DNA of 64,000 nucleotides from Stereum hirsutum FP-91666 SS1 (lineage: Eukaryota > Basidiomycota > Agaricomycetes > Russulales > Stereaceae). The translations under genes were made by a program, and so were the position numbers. The notes under the pieces were generated by a model. That model was not told where the DNA came from and did no database searches. It was given only the letters and a program-made list of their open reading frames with translations. Positions 24,707 to 35,774 of the stretch are shown here, in pieces. Location: NCBI RefSeq assembly GCF_000264905.1, contig NW_006763145.1:973007-1037006 (forward strand), in the 5' to 3' direction. Position 1 is the stretch's first letter, and every line of letters begins with the position of its first letter.

Positions 24707-27700
24707 TCACTGAACGCGAGCACGCTTCGAACCTACAAAAACGTGAGCGTCCAACGTTAGCAAAAGTCTACATTGTACAAGGCCAAAGAGACGTACCCGG
24801 CGACAAATCACCCCCAGCCTTCACGACCACATGCTCACCCTCTTCAAGCTCTAGTTCGTAGTCGTCATCATCGACCTCCTCAAATCCTCTTTTCGACGAC
24901 GTCTTCGATACGATCGACAGCAGACTGTCCGTCGAATGCGCATCCGGGCCCACGTCGTCGAGCCCCTGGACCGTGAGATCGCCGGCATAGAGGTCATCGT
25001 CGTCCTCTTCGTCAAACTCGGGTTCGTCCTCCTCAGCATGTGGATCGGCGTGGGCCTTTTCTGAGCCACTCGCATGAGCGGGGACCTCGAGTGCATGACC
25101 GTCCTCGTCGTCGAGCTCGTCCACATTTGGACCACCATCGTCGAACGATTCGTTTTCATACTCATGGAGGTCGTCTCCGTTCTCTGCGTGCGTCGTGTCA
25201 AAAGTCTCATCTGCGAATGCATAATTTTCCTCATCTTGATTTTGTTGTGTCTGTTCGGCTGCATTCTCATGGCTGTCTTCTGTTGGGGAATATGCTGCGT
25301 AGTCTATGAAAGAGTCAGAACCTGATGAGCGGATGTGACGTGCGAAAGTGTAGAGCAAAAAGCTTTACCAGTTTCTTTGTTCTCTGTTATGGAGCCAGGC
25401 CCCGCATGAGAGCCTTGCGGGGAATGGGAGTGTGCTTCGGCTTGAGCTTGGACGTAGTCGAGCAATCGAGCAGCCTCCGAATCTGTGATATCTGTGCCAG
25501 CACCTGGCGAAGAAAGAGCAGATGAGTTCACGTTCACTCCGCAAGCGGGAAGATTCGTAAGACACGCTTACCATCAAAAGCGTCAGCATCGAATTCGTCA
25601 AGATCGTCGACTTCACCGTTCTGGTCAGCATCGTCTGTAATTCCCTGCTGAACATCTATGATGGAAGGAGAGAAACACCGTGTTAGATAAGACGGACAAA
25701 GAAACGTTGGGGAAGACGTACCATCGATAGGAACTTCCACGCCTTCCTCATCAATGTATCCCTCACCCTCAAATACTGCCTCTTCCTGGAGTTCCTCACC
25801 CCCTTCCAACTCAAGGTAATCACCCTCGCTGCCAGCCTCGGGAGCGTTATTGTCCTGAACTTCGCCACCAAAAGCCTCGCCAGGATACTCCTCTCCAACC
25901 TGCTCCTCGTCCTCCCGCGGCTCCGTATACTCCTCGTACTCAGTATTATCCTGTCCGACACCAGCAGAGGCATCCGTATCCAAATGCCTGTGAATATCCT
26001 CATCGAACTCCTCGATATCCACGCTCTCATCCTCACCCTGAGGATCTTGCTGAGCGTCCTCATCAGCGCCAAAACCATCATCGACCTCTTCAACGTCACC
26101 GTGAACGACATCCACGCCCGCAACGCTCGGGACGTCATCATCTCTCAACGCGATCCCCGAATCCTCATACTCGTTCTCATCCTCCAATGCCGTCGCCTCC
26201 TCGCCGTCCACACCCACCTCATGATAGTTCGGATTCTCGACCGAATGATGCGCCACATCGACCGCCTCGACCTGAGATTCGTCTTGGCCGTGTTGAGATG
26301 GATGATCATGCGCGAGAGAGGATGTGGCGTCAGACTCCGTAGGGTATCCTGGGTGGTGTTCTTGATCGTTGATGAGTTCGCTGGCATCCAAATTGTCGGA
26401 GTCTGCGTTGAGGTACTGGGTTTGGGTCGGCGCGAGAGCTTGTTCGCGGAGGATTTGTTCTTGATCCTGGGGTTGCGTTTGCTGGTGATCGTGATTTGGA
26501 CGATCATCAGTGTCCTCCGGACGTTGGCGCTCATGTTCCGCATCCTGTTCTTCGTGTTGCTCGTAGTCGGGGTGAGGTTGTCCAGCGTATTCTTCATGCG
26601 GTTGACTATCGTAATACTCCTCTTCCGTTTGGGTAGGCTCACCCTCTTCTACATCTGGCGGACGAACATGAAAGCGATCAGTATATGCTCATAAGCTAAG
26701 ACGAGGAAACTGGTGCGAAGAACGGATGCCTACCCTCATAATCGCCATCGCCATCTTCTGCCTGGTACACTTCCTGCTCATGGTGCTCTTGCTCTTCATG
26801 TTGTACTTCCGTTTCTTGATCAGCTTCCCCGAGAGTCAGTCTCGCAATCTGGTCTTTCAACGACCGATACCTCGCGATGAATCGGGGCACAAAGGAGGTT
26901 AGTCGCAAGCGAAGTGGGCCGGGAAGACCCAAGTTGTCATGCAGCTCGTTCAGATCATGCAGGTTGACCTCGCGTGCGTAGCTGTTATCCTAGAGACAGA
27001 AGACGGACAATGAGCCAGTGTGAGAACGACGAACAGGAGAGTTAACAACAGAAGTAGCGATATTAGTTTGGGACTTACCTCCGAAATGACGAGCTGCAAA
27101 TCGTACGCATCAAACACCAGCTCTCCGTCAAACAATTCAGGTATACTTCTGACTCTCTCCTCATCCCTAAGAGCCAGGAACACGTCCGACAACCTCTCGT
27201 AGTATAAGGTCGGCCGACTCGACAATAATACCGTGGATGAGCTTGGATCAGTGCCAGCGGTTGACCTTGATTCAACGGGGCTATGCGAGCCAGATTGTGA
27301 GCCCGGAGCGTTAAAGAGGCAGCATTCAGTATGTTCAGACGAGGAGGGGATTTCGAGGAGAACCGGGGGTGGAGGATCTATATAAACGCCTTCGGAGATT
27401 TCGTGTGGATCGGCGGCGGCGGCTTGTTCGACGTTATCGTCGTGATCATGGTCTGGTTCGACGTGCTCATCGTACTGCTGCGGCTGATCGGTGGTAGGCT
27501 CCTCGGTTTGAGCATGGTCGGCGGTATGGTCGTCTGGATCCTGCGAGTGTTCTTCACCATGCTGCTCTTCGGAAGGGACAGCTGAAGAGAGCGCTTCATG
27601 GTCTATAGACGATAGGTGTTCCCGGGCTGGCTCCGATGGCAGATCCTGAGGCGCAGATGACGCTGCCAAAGAGCCTTCAGAGTTCTCAACGTGCGAAATA

Positions 27701-28389
27701 CTCTCGTGCGCTGAGATTCCTTCGCCCTCTACTGACGGTTCGCTCGAGTGAGGAGCATCGGTAGCGTAATCTTGACTAGATAAATTTTCGGGGTGCTCGG
27801 TGGCTGCAGGAGCGAAATTAGGATGAGTATACTCTGAGCTCTCTGCTTGGGAATCAGAGTGAGCGATAGCTTCGTGAAAAGTCGGATTTTCCGAAGGATG
27901 ACGGGTTTCAGAAGACAAAGGGGGAGCCGACGCGTTAGCCTGCGTGGCAGGAATGAGGCCTTCGGACGAGGATAGGACGGGAAGATCCAAATGCGTATGA
28001 GTTTCAACTGTTGCCTCTGAAAGTGTTGGGTTACCGGTGAAGACGTCAGTTTGTTGTTGAGAGAGAGAGGCGGAGACTGTGGGCTCGATGATATCAGTAG
28101 CTGTCTCCTTGGAGGCGTCGTAGACGTCGACATCGACCGGATCGTCGTGCGTCGTCCCGACATTCTGTTCATCCGCCATCTCGTACTCCTGAGGGCTCTC
28201 GTAATATTGATCCATATCAATCTCCACGTCCTCCTGTACTGGGTATGAAGAGGTTGTTGCGTCTTCCATCGTCGCTTCGGGATGTGGCCAGTCATTTTTG
28301 GGTGAAGGAGCAGAGGTGTGCATGTGGATGTCGGGGTCCATCGAGTAGTCCATCATTTGGGCGTCCCATTCTTCTATCATGGTCGACAT
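24707..28389 (-). CDS. Very large acidic protein with C-terminal nuclear-localisation-type tail
   Basis: I do not recognise a named family. About seven exons give roughly 1,100 residues. The ATG at 28389 (MSTMIEEWDAQMMDY) has a good context. Residues 1-340 are low-complexity, rich in Ser, Glu and His. A conserved-looking folded part spans about residues 380-500: YERLSDVFLALRDEERV, IPELFDGELVFDAYDLQLVI, then across an intron LHDLNELHDNLGLPGPLRLR and FIARYRSLKDQIARL. The remainder is extremely acidic (long Asp/Glu runs between 26640 and 24800). The final small exon, reached by a GTACGT donor after LSPG, reads SKRARVQ, a short basic tail. Acidic body plus basic tail suggests a nuclear chromatin- or transcription-associated protein; this is inference. 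It shares a 238-bp divergent promoter with the next gene. Confidence 0.72.
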
Positions 28390-28627
28390 TTTGGACGAGA
28401 AAGGGTAATCGTTGCCACCGTTGTGGGCGTCTTGGTCGAAGGTAGTGGTGGTGGTCAAGGGCTAAGTCAGTGCCCTTCTGCGTGACTCGCTTCCCTAATA
28501 TGAAGGTCACAGCCGGTCACAAAGACAAGCCGCGAAGAGGCGTCATGGAGTGAAGTTGGTTTGCTTTCTGCTTCGAAATTCTAGCTTGTGTCCTTTCCTC
28601 TCAAACCTCCCAATCTCTAAGCCAAAC

Positions 28628-29386
28628 ATGTCCGAGAACGTACAGGTCGACGAACTTGCTCTTGCTCATGCTGCCGACACTGAATATCTTGTCCGGAGAG
28701 GAATGGGTAAAGGATATCAACTGCTCTCGCTCGCGACTCCTCCAATATACGCCGCATTTGTTCTGGCTCGAAAAGGACGTTCGCATTTCAGCATAAATCG
28801 TTTCTTGAGAGCAACGTGGGTTGGTGGTGCTGCAGGTGCGTTATCCCAATGTAGACTTAACATCAACTGAAGACGCTGATTTGCCGTGTGGAAAGGTGTG
28901 GCGGCGGGCGGTGCGTTTGAGTATGCGAGGTCCACTACGTCGAGTGCGGAGACATTGAGGGCAAGAAGGATACGGGCTGCTTACGATGTATGTAAATCAC
29001 CAAAATATCAAGCTTTTAAAATCACTAATGACGTTCGTCCGAATACCCAGAACACCTCCATGCGAGCAGACGACCATTCTACCATTGGCGCACTCATCTT
29101 CTCTGTCCTTACACCCGCCATCTTTTGGAATCGCGCACGAGCAGCCCATCGTAAGCGTATTCTCAAGATTTTTTCCCTGTCTCCGATCTTCCCCGCCTAT
29201 CCCGCTTAAATCTGTGACTGACTGTGGCGCTCGTTGTGTGGCACGGTAGTTATCCTCGGCGGAGCTGGTCTGGGATCTGGCGTCGGCCTTCTGACGCACT
29301 GGGCGAAGGCTCTGTCTGGAGACGTACCACCACAAGAACGTGTTCCCATCCTGGCCCCATCTTCTTCCGAATCGGCACCATCATAG
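28628..29386 (+). CDS. Small conserved fungal membrane protein (possibly DUF1757)
   Basis: Four short exons from ATG 28628 (MSENVQVDELALAHAADTEY) to TAG 29386 encode about 170 residues. Two or three hydrophobic, glycine-rich segments are visible: GYQLLSLATPPIYAAFVLA, WVGGAAG|GVAAGGAFEYAR and VILGGAGLGSGVGLLTHW, with TIGALIFSVLTPAIFW between them. The Gly/Ala pattern resembles small proteins of mitochondrial inner-membrane carriers and assembly factors, and the overall look matches the small fungal family DUF1757, an assignment I hold loosely. The C-terminus (VPPQERVPILAPSSSESAPS) is polar. It is transcribed divergently from the large acidic protein. Confidence 0.65.
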
Positions 29387-30035
29387 CACCTTTCAACATA
29401 CATCTCATCCTGCATTCCACTGTGGCACAATCTGCTCTTACGTTCACCACTCTCACGCCTCTAACGAGAAAATATCATACCTTTTGAGTGTTTGCCATCG
29501 ACGTTCCCAGGCCAGCTGAACGTGCTGTATACCTAGCACCCTAGAAGTCATTAACACAGCCAAGGACCAACCCCATCGCTGAAATTACTATCAACATCCC
29601 TTGTCTCCGACCGTAAAGAGCACAATAAACTGTCCCCATGTGGGATGATTCGCCTATGAGGCGATTAGACCTGGCGCTAGTGCTGTTAAAGAATACACGC
29701 CACCCCCCCTGTCAATTCATTTCATCAGGCGTATACCGTCATCCTCTCGACTATCAAACCATTCAAACCATTATGCAGTTTTTGTTCCAGAAGCTCCAGT
29801 ACCCTTCGCGTCATTGGCTAACCCAAATATGACTGCTTATCTATGTGTCTCTCTTGTCTCGGCTGAAAAAGGATACGTGTTGTGTGGCCTCCTTGTCCTC
29901 GCCAAACGCACCGAAAATCAATAGCATCTTAAGCGCCGCCCATATCTTTTAAAAGGGTCTCGTTTCGACTACTCTTTCTCCAACTCGTCGCACTCATACT
30001 CTCCGTTGTGGACGTAATTCAACCCCTCTCCGAAG
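29387..30035. other. Intergenic, 649 bp
   Basis: This is the promoter region of the BCS1-like gene. No gene or repeat is visible. Confidence 0.5.
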
Positions 30036-32230
30036 ATGGCACTAAATTCTTCACTTTTGCGGCCTGTCCTGGCAGCCATAGCCAATAATACGGAACCTGC
30101 CTCCACGCCCGCTGCTTCCAACGATTCGAACGCCACCCAGACTAACGCCACCAAAGCTACACCCTTTGCGATCCCGACTGATATGTCTTCGCTTCTCAGT
30201 CGCATCTACTCGATTACTCCTCTCCGCGACTGGATCCGATATGGACTGATTGGCTTTGCGCTAGCGTCTTGTAGGCAGATTTATCACCGTGCATACTCGA
30301 GCATCGTCAGCCGGTTTTTTGTATCCGCCACCTTCGACGGTCGTGATATGGTCTATAGTGCGTCATTTTAATTATTATCTGTATAGGTCTGACAGCTTAT
30401 TATATTAATGTATAATCTTATTCCGACGATAGATTGGATGTTACATTGGTTTTCTCGACATGCGGTCATGAGGAACGTTCGAGATTTAGACATCAGCACC
30501 TCAAACTCCGGCTTCAGCGTCGACGAACTGGAAGGACGCAGAAATCATACGCCGGATGACACCGTTTCGAGACGCAGTACCACTCAGAAGGCCAGGTGTA
30601 TGCCTTCCTACTCCGAAACTTATTCATTCTGGCATAAGGGTAGGTGGATGACCGTGTACGCCGTGAGGTATGAAGATAGCCTGTCACTCAGGATTACGTG
30701 CGTATCATCATCCTATTCCTTATACTGTTTTGTGGAGTGGATGGGGATGGGGAATTTACTTTTCTCTTAATTTAATTCATAGAATACTCACTCGAAACCG
30801 CGCCGCACTTGCCGAGCTGATCACGGAGGCACAAGAGCTCTACGAGACCTCTCGAATGGACTCGATTGACATTTTCGAGGCAGGCAGCGAGTGAGTGCAG
30901 ATTTGGACATATAGTGATAGTACTCACTGACAAACGTCGTCATTTCGTAGGTGGTTCGACAGGTGGCGGCTAGCGTGCACTCGCCCTAAACGACCCCTGG
31001 CATCCGTCATCTTTGACGTCGGCTTTAAAGAGGTCATTCTCGAGGATGCGAAGGACTTCATGCAAAGCAAAAAATGGTATACTGACAGAGGAATTCCCTT
31101 TAGGCGCGGGTATCTCTTGGTATGTACTTCGTTCTACCCACTTCCTCCAATTCGGCCTGCGTGATTAATCTATCCAACGGGCAGCACGGACCTCCAGGGA
31201 CTGGCAAGACTTCCATCGTGCACAGTATAGCGGGCGAATTGATGCTCGACATCTATATTATTTCTCTCGGTAAGAACGGGACAGACGATAGGACGCTAAA
31301 CGCCTGCATCGCCAGTCTGCCCGAGCAGTGTATCGCCCTAATAGAGGATATCGATGCGGCCTTCACGAGTCGTGGTCTAGATGACAATGAAGCAGGAGCA
31401 CAGAACGGCGATCCCGACGATAGCGGTACATATGGTACTACTGACAGGAATAAAACAGGATCGAGGGTCACTCTATCTGGTCTACGTGCGTTTTCGTTCA
31501 GATCAGTTCTCCTCCCTTTTCACTTAGAAAGAACGCTATTGTCTCGTTAACAGTGAACGCTCTGGACGGTATCGGTGCTCAAGAAGGCAGACTTCTATTC
31601 GCCACCACTAACAGATACGAAGTCTTGGACCCTGCCCTCATCCGCCCTGGGCGAATGGACCTGCATGTCGAGTTCGGGTTTGCGAGCTGTTTTCAGGCCC
31701 GAGAGATGTTCCTCCGATATTACTTTCCGGGTGAGACTGGTAATGCTAGCAAGCACGAAACTGCTAGTGAGCACAAGGTTGACGACCTCGACTCCGCGAT
31801 CCCATCGGAGAGAGACCCTGCTACTACTCTGGACCCTGTGGATGTGGTCCCGGCTCCTTCCTCTGTTCTGTCTGCGTCCGAGTCGATGTCCCCTCCTTCT
31901 GCGTCAGCCACTACAGCCGCCGCTCCCAGTGATCCATACAAGGGTCTTAAGCATGATACTCGTTCTCTGAAGGAATCGAAGGGTGATGTAGAGGGTCTCG
32001 CCGACGATTTTGCCTCCAGGATTCCAGAACGCGAGCTTTCTATGGCGAGTTTGCAGGGATATTTGATGCAGTACAAAGTGCGGCCTGTTCAAGCGGTTGA
32101 GAACGTCAAGGCTTGGCTGGAGAAAAAGCGGAAGAAGGCGGCAGACTCGAAGGCCCAGGAAGTCAAGAGTGCAGATGAGGTGGCGACGACGTCCGAGCCT
32201 GTGAACGATGGCCTGGTATTTGAGGTCTAG
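30036..32230 (+). CDS. BCS1-like mitochondrial AAA ATPase
   Basis: A BCS1-type AAA protein; in yeast, Bcs1 moves the folded Rieske iron-sulfur protein across the inner mitochondrial membrane for complex III. The start is ATG at 30036. A Thr/Asn-rich N-terminus precedes one membrane helix ([18 protein letters not shown]), the arrangement seen in Bcs1. The BCS1 N-terminal domain follows ([31 protein letters not shown]). The AAA module has Walker [20 protein letters not shown], Walker [19 protein letters not shown] and [18 protein letters not shown]. Intron boundaries fall at RGYLL|HGPPG and LSGL|LNALDG. A Ser/Ala/Pro-rich insert of about 80 residues interrupts the small AAA subdomain after FLRYYFPGE. 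Mushrooms carry many BCS1 paralogues, so this may not be the Rieske chaperone itself. Confidence 0.88.
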
Positions 32231-32587
32231 TAGGAAAACTGTGGCTAAGTGTGGTATCGTTCGTGTACCGTGATCATTTTCTGTGAGCGAAGAATGCAAC
32301 TCCTTTGTGGTTTCTATATAGGTTCTGAGAACCGTCTGGAGTACATGGTTTATCTGGAATACCTGGAAATACTTGCACTTGAGAATAAATAACGCACAAA
32401 CGCAGTCTGAAGGCATACAAATGGCAGCGCTCTTCTGAAGGGAAATGACTTCGCACAAAGAAATAACTTATCCCACACCGTGGTATTGCTCTCGCATCTG
32501 CCCCAATCAATTAAAAAACCCATAGACCATCAGCATCACCGCTCCCCTCTTCGGAGAAATTTATGATTGGACGAATACCACTTGCCT
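32231..32587. other. Convergent intergenic region, 357 bp
   Basis: The 3' flanks of the BCS1-like gene and of DUF6533 copy 2 meet here. Nothing else is visible. Confidence 0.5.
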
Positions 32588-34466
32588 TTACGCCACCGCT
32601 CTCAGATCTATGTCGTTAGGCCTCCCTTCCTCCGAGGTAAACGAATGGATAGCATCGCCACCCTCTACTCTGACCTCGCCAGCTCTCATTTCGACGTCGA
32701 CCGTATTCCTAGTTAGCGAAGCAGGATCGTCCATGTCATCGATTATCCCAAGGTCGATATCTTCGTCATCGACAGCGGTGCGAAGAGGACCACCTATGTT
32801 TCCCAACACCCGACTGCCAGCGAACCTGATGCCAGAAAGCGGGCGTTTATTCTCGTGATCGGCTTCGGCGGGGTGTGGGGCGTTGTTGAACGACTTGAGG
32901 TTCAGGTATAGCCGGCTGACGAGTATATTGGGCAGGCTGTAGGCAATGATTAATCCGTTTGCGAGAACATCAGTAGCATGAAAGTAAATGGGTGGAAGTA
33001 GAGCGATTTACACGTTGTAGAGCGGCGTGAGTAGTAGGAAGAATCTAGTTCCCAGCCCCCTGGCCTAAGATTAGGGATAAGTATCAGAACCTCACCGGTA
33101 GCGAGATCCAGAAGGTGACGTACTGGGTTGGTGCTTGACATGGAATAAACCTGCGTTGTAGTCACGGTGATGCCCAGCAACAATGAAAACCTGAGCATGA
33201 TAGATTCAGGTTATCTTAAAGCCTAGGAGAATAAAAATCAGGGTCACTTGCAAGAAGTACAGTGCGCCTGCATATAATACATGACTATGAGTAAATTGTT
33301 CTGATGGTCGACACATAATCACCACGAGCATTAAGGTTGCACTGACCGTCACGCAGCACGACCTGAACAATGCTTAACTGCCTCAGTCTTCGCATGTCTC
33401 TAACATGCCGATACGTCTTTCGGACCGTCAAACCAAAAATGACGGCGTCGAAGATGAGTAGAGAGAGCACGATGGTCGTCTGTACTATATCGCATAATAT
33501 CGTAAGTTAGCGGCGCGATAACAATAATAGCCTACGAGTGTATTGTCCGAAACTTACAACTGGATTCAATCAACACAGATCAACCACCACACCTCACGTT
33601 TATCTCCATCAAGAGTATCATTGATGAACTCACCGTGTGAAGATCAGCAACAAAGTGTTTGAAGGGATGTTTTCACCACAGATCGACCCTGAGCTTGGTA
33701 TCCCAGACTCGATAACGCTCGTAGATGCCACCCCAGTCAGCATGGACAATGAGGCCTGTATACTTTAGTAGCAGTATGGCGACCCAGGAAAAAGATAACT
33801 CACTATGAACTGGGCTCGCCCGGCTACGATGATCACTCCGAGCACAACTATGATAGAGGTTTTCTGTTGGTAAAGCGCATATACACGAAGCGCGAAAAGG
33901 CCTAGAATATGATTGTGGGGGTCACCCAAGTGTACACCCCCAAAAATTGAAAACGACTCACAGTGTGTGCATAATGTCTCGATGAACTGTGCAGTGTACG
34001 GAGCATACATGAACGAGTGACAGCTGCACCGCCCAAACAGTTGTGAGCAAGAACGAAGTGCCAGAGAGTGAAAAAGAGATTGCTCACAATGACTGTGATC
34101 TACCGGGCACCAAGTATATGGCCCCTTGACCCAGAAATTCGAACAGAAAGGCGTATCTTCCGATGAGATAGACCAGTGATGTTAAGTTCCACGGCTTCAA
34201 CCAAACAAACGGGACCTCCATGGTCAAGAAAGTCAACGTGTACTCGTAAATGCATAGTACTTGTTGTCAACATATATATATACGTCAATTGTGAACCAAT
34301 ATCTTTGTTGAAGAGGTGAACTCACCTGTCGCCGCCGTCCAAATGTACGAGCTCAAACGCCTGTAACCATAACGGAGGTGAGAAAGATGGCCGTCGAAGT
34401 AAAGGTCCAGACTTACGATGTCTCGTATTCCAAGACGAGCTCTGAAGGGAGTATCGAGCTGGACAT
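32588..34466 (-). CDS. DUF6533 multi-helix membrane protein, copy 2
   Basis: A paralogue of the gene at 12409-14375. The best start is the ATG at 34466, which gives MSSSILPSELVLEYETS and then a GTAAGT donor, matching the EYETA start of copy 1; a longer in-frame-looking ATG at 34506 is in another frame. The next exons give SSYIWTAAT and IYEYTLTFLTMEVPFVWLK, the DUF6533 signature, then membrane helices through about 33290. The tail carries ILVSRLYLNLKSF, SRVLGNIGGPLRTAVDDEDI and an acidic stretch, ending DIDLRAVA at 32588. The shared LGNIGGPLRT tail motif shows that both copies keep the same cytoplasmic signature. Function of the family is unknown. Confidence 0.82.
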
Positions 34467-35013
34467 GTGTCGAGACAGGAGATGATGGTGCACTCTGACC
34501 GTGCATGTTGCTTATATTTTCACAACGAGAAGGTTCATCAATAGAATTGAAAAGCTACGCAAGTCTTCTTCGTGGAAAGAAAAAACAGACCATGGTGGTG
34601 GGCTTGATACGAGGGGCCCGGTGAGGATTTTTTATGCGTACCAAACAAAGCAATTGATCGATTCCACAAACCTTTCCTGGGTGTGTAAATTTGCAGCGCC
34701 TTTGAAATGCCGCGAGTTCCCCGCCGAGATTTATCCCCGATTGTATCGGTGCGGTGTTTGCTCATCTCCTGTTTGGCACACACGAAAAACATAAGGGCCG
34801 TCTATCTTTCTAAAAATGGCTGGAATCTTCGTCCATCAAGCAAAGCACAAAGCACGCTGAACGATGCTGTGCTCAACACGAGATGCGATGCAGTGGTGTT
34901 ATTTAAGATCTCTGAGAACCTGATACGTGGCGTCAGGAGTATCTTACCGTTCTATCGAAACAAAACCGTAACTTATTGTGGGTCCTGAAAGTAGAGATCG
35001 TTAATACGCGCAG
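34467..35013. other. Intergenic, upstream of the MITE-like element
   Basis: This is the 5' flank of DUF6533 copy 2. No gene or repeat is visible in it. Confidence 0.45.
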
Positions 35014-35269
35014 TACTGTACTATTTCGACCGTAGGCCATGGTCACATGTCACAGCGGGCATATGGCATGGCCTAGACACTTTTTGTCACAGGTCACAGG
35101 CCCTCTGAGGCATTATTTATTCATTTTTTCGTCCGGGCTTTGCCCAAAACGGTAACTTACCTTCCTTTTAAGGCAAGTCAATCACAAATTTTTCGGGCCG
35201 ATGGCCTAAGTGCCACCCTTGTCACAGGTCACACCCCGATGGCCTACGGTCGAAATACTTAGTACAGTA
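35014..35269. mobile_element. MITE-like element, 256 bp, with terminal inverted repeats
   Basis: The two ends are inverted copies of each other: the left end reads TACTGTACT, then ATTTCGACCGTAGGCCAT; the right end, on the other strand, reads TACTGTACT, then an extra four bases, then the same ATTTCGACCGTAGGCCAT. That is about 27-31 bp of terminal inverted repeat with one 4-bp indel. The element is bounded by TA on both sides, compatible with the TA target duplication of Tc1/mariner-type elements. Inside, GTCACAGGTCACA occurs at about 35087-35099 and 35221-35233, with a related GGTCACATGTCAC near 35041. There is no coding capacity, so it would be a non-autonomous element. No second copy was noticed in this window. 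Confidence 0.7.
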
Positions 35270-35774
35270 GAGGGGGAAAAAAAAACAACGAACAACGATT
35301 ATATCCCACGTCCATAAATTAGCTTGTCCACCCGTCCCTCAAGGCTGGGAAGAAAAGGTGGAGAGATGGCTGGAATATCTCCGACAATTCGTACAATTTC
35401 GCGAAGAACACTGGTTCAACCTGGTTCAACGAGTAAAAGTGCAAGTGGCGCGAGGCGGTGAGGCCCCCGGCGGCGCCGTCGCGCCACATCCCGGCATCGA
35501 ACGCCACGGAACATCGTCGATCACCGCCTCGCCCAATCCTAACCTGACTCACGACTCGCGCCTCCCGAAATTCGAATCATATATAAAGTAACGCACACAC
35601 GTCACACACCCCGCACCCGACCACCACCACCACCACCACCAGCCTCACCATCACCAGCAGCCGACCCACTCAGCCTCACACGACTCAGCGTTTCTCTAGA
35701 CATCTAGACGAGCTTTGTGTCACGGACTGCATATTCACTTAGAAGAAGAACCGACCCCGGATTAACTGAAGAAG
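35270..35774. promoter_or_regulatory. MBF1 promoter region
   Basis: The region between the MITE-like element and the MBF1 start contains TATAAA at 35582-35587 and an (ACC)7 microsatellite at 35620-35640. The 5' untranslated region is C/A-rich. Confidence 0.5.
35620..35640 (+). repeat. (ACC)7 microsatellite
   Basis: Seven ACC units lie in the probable 5' untranslated region of MBF1. Confidence 0.85.

Noticed and set aside
25984..26694. 236-codon plus-strand open frame opposite the large acidic gene
   Set aside because: It is an antisense shadow of Asp/Glu codons and gives only hydrophobic low-complexity sequence.
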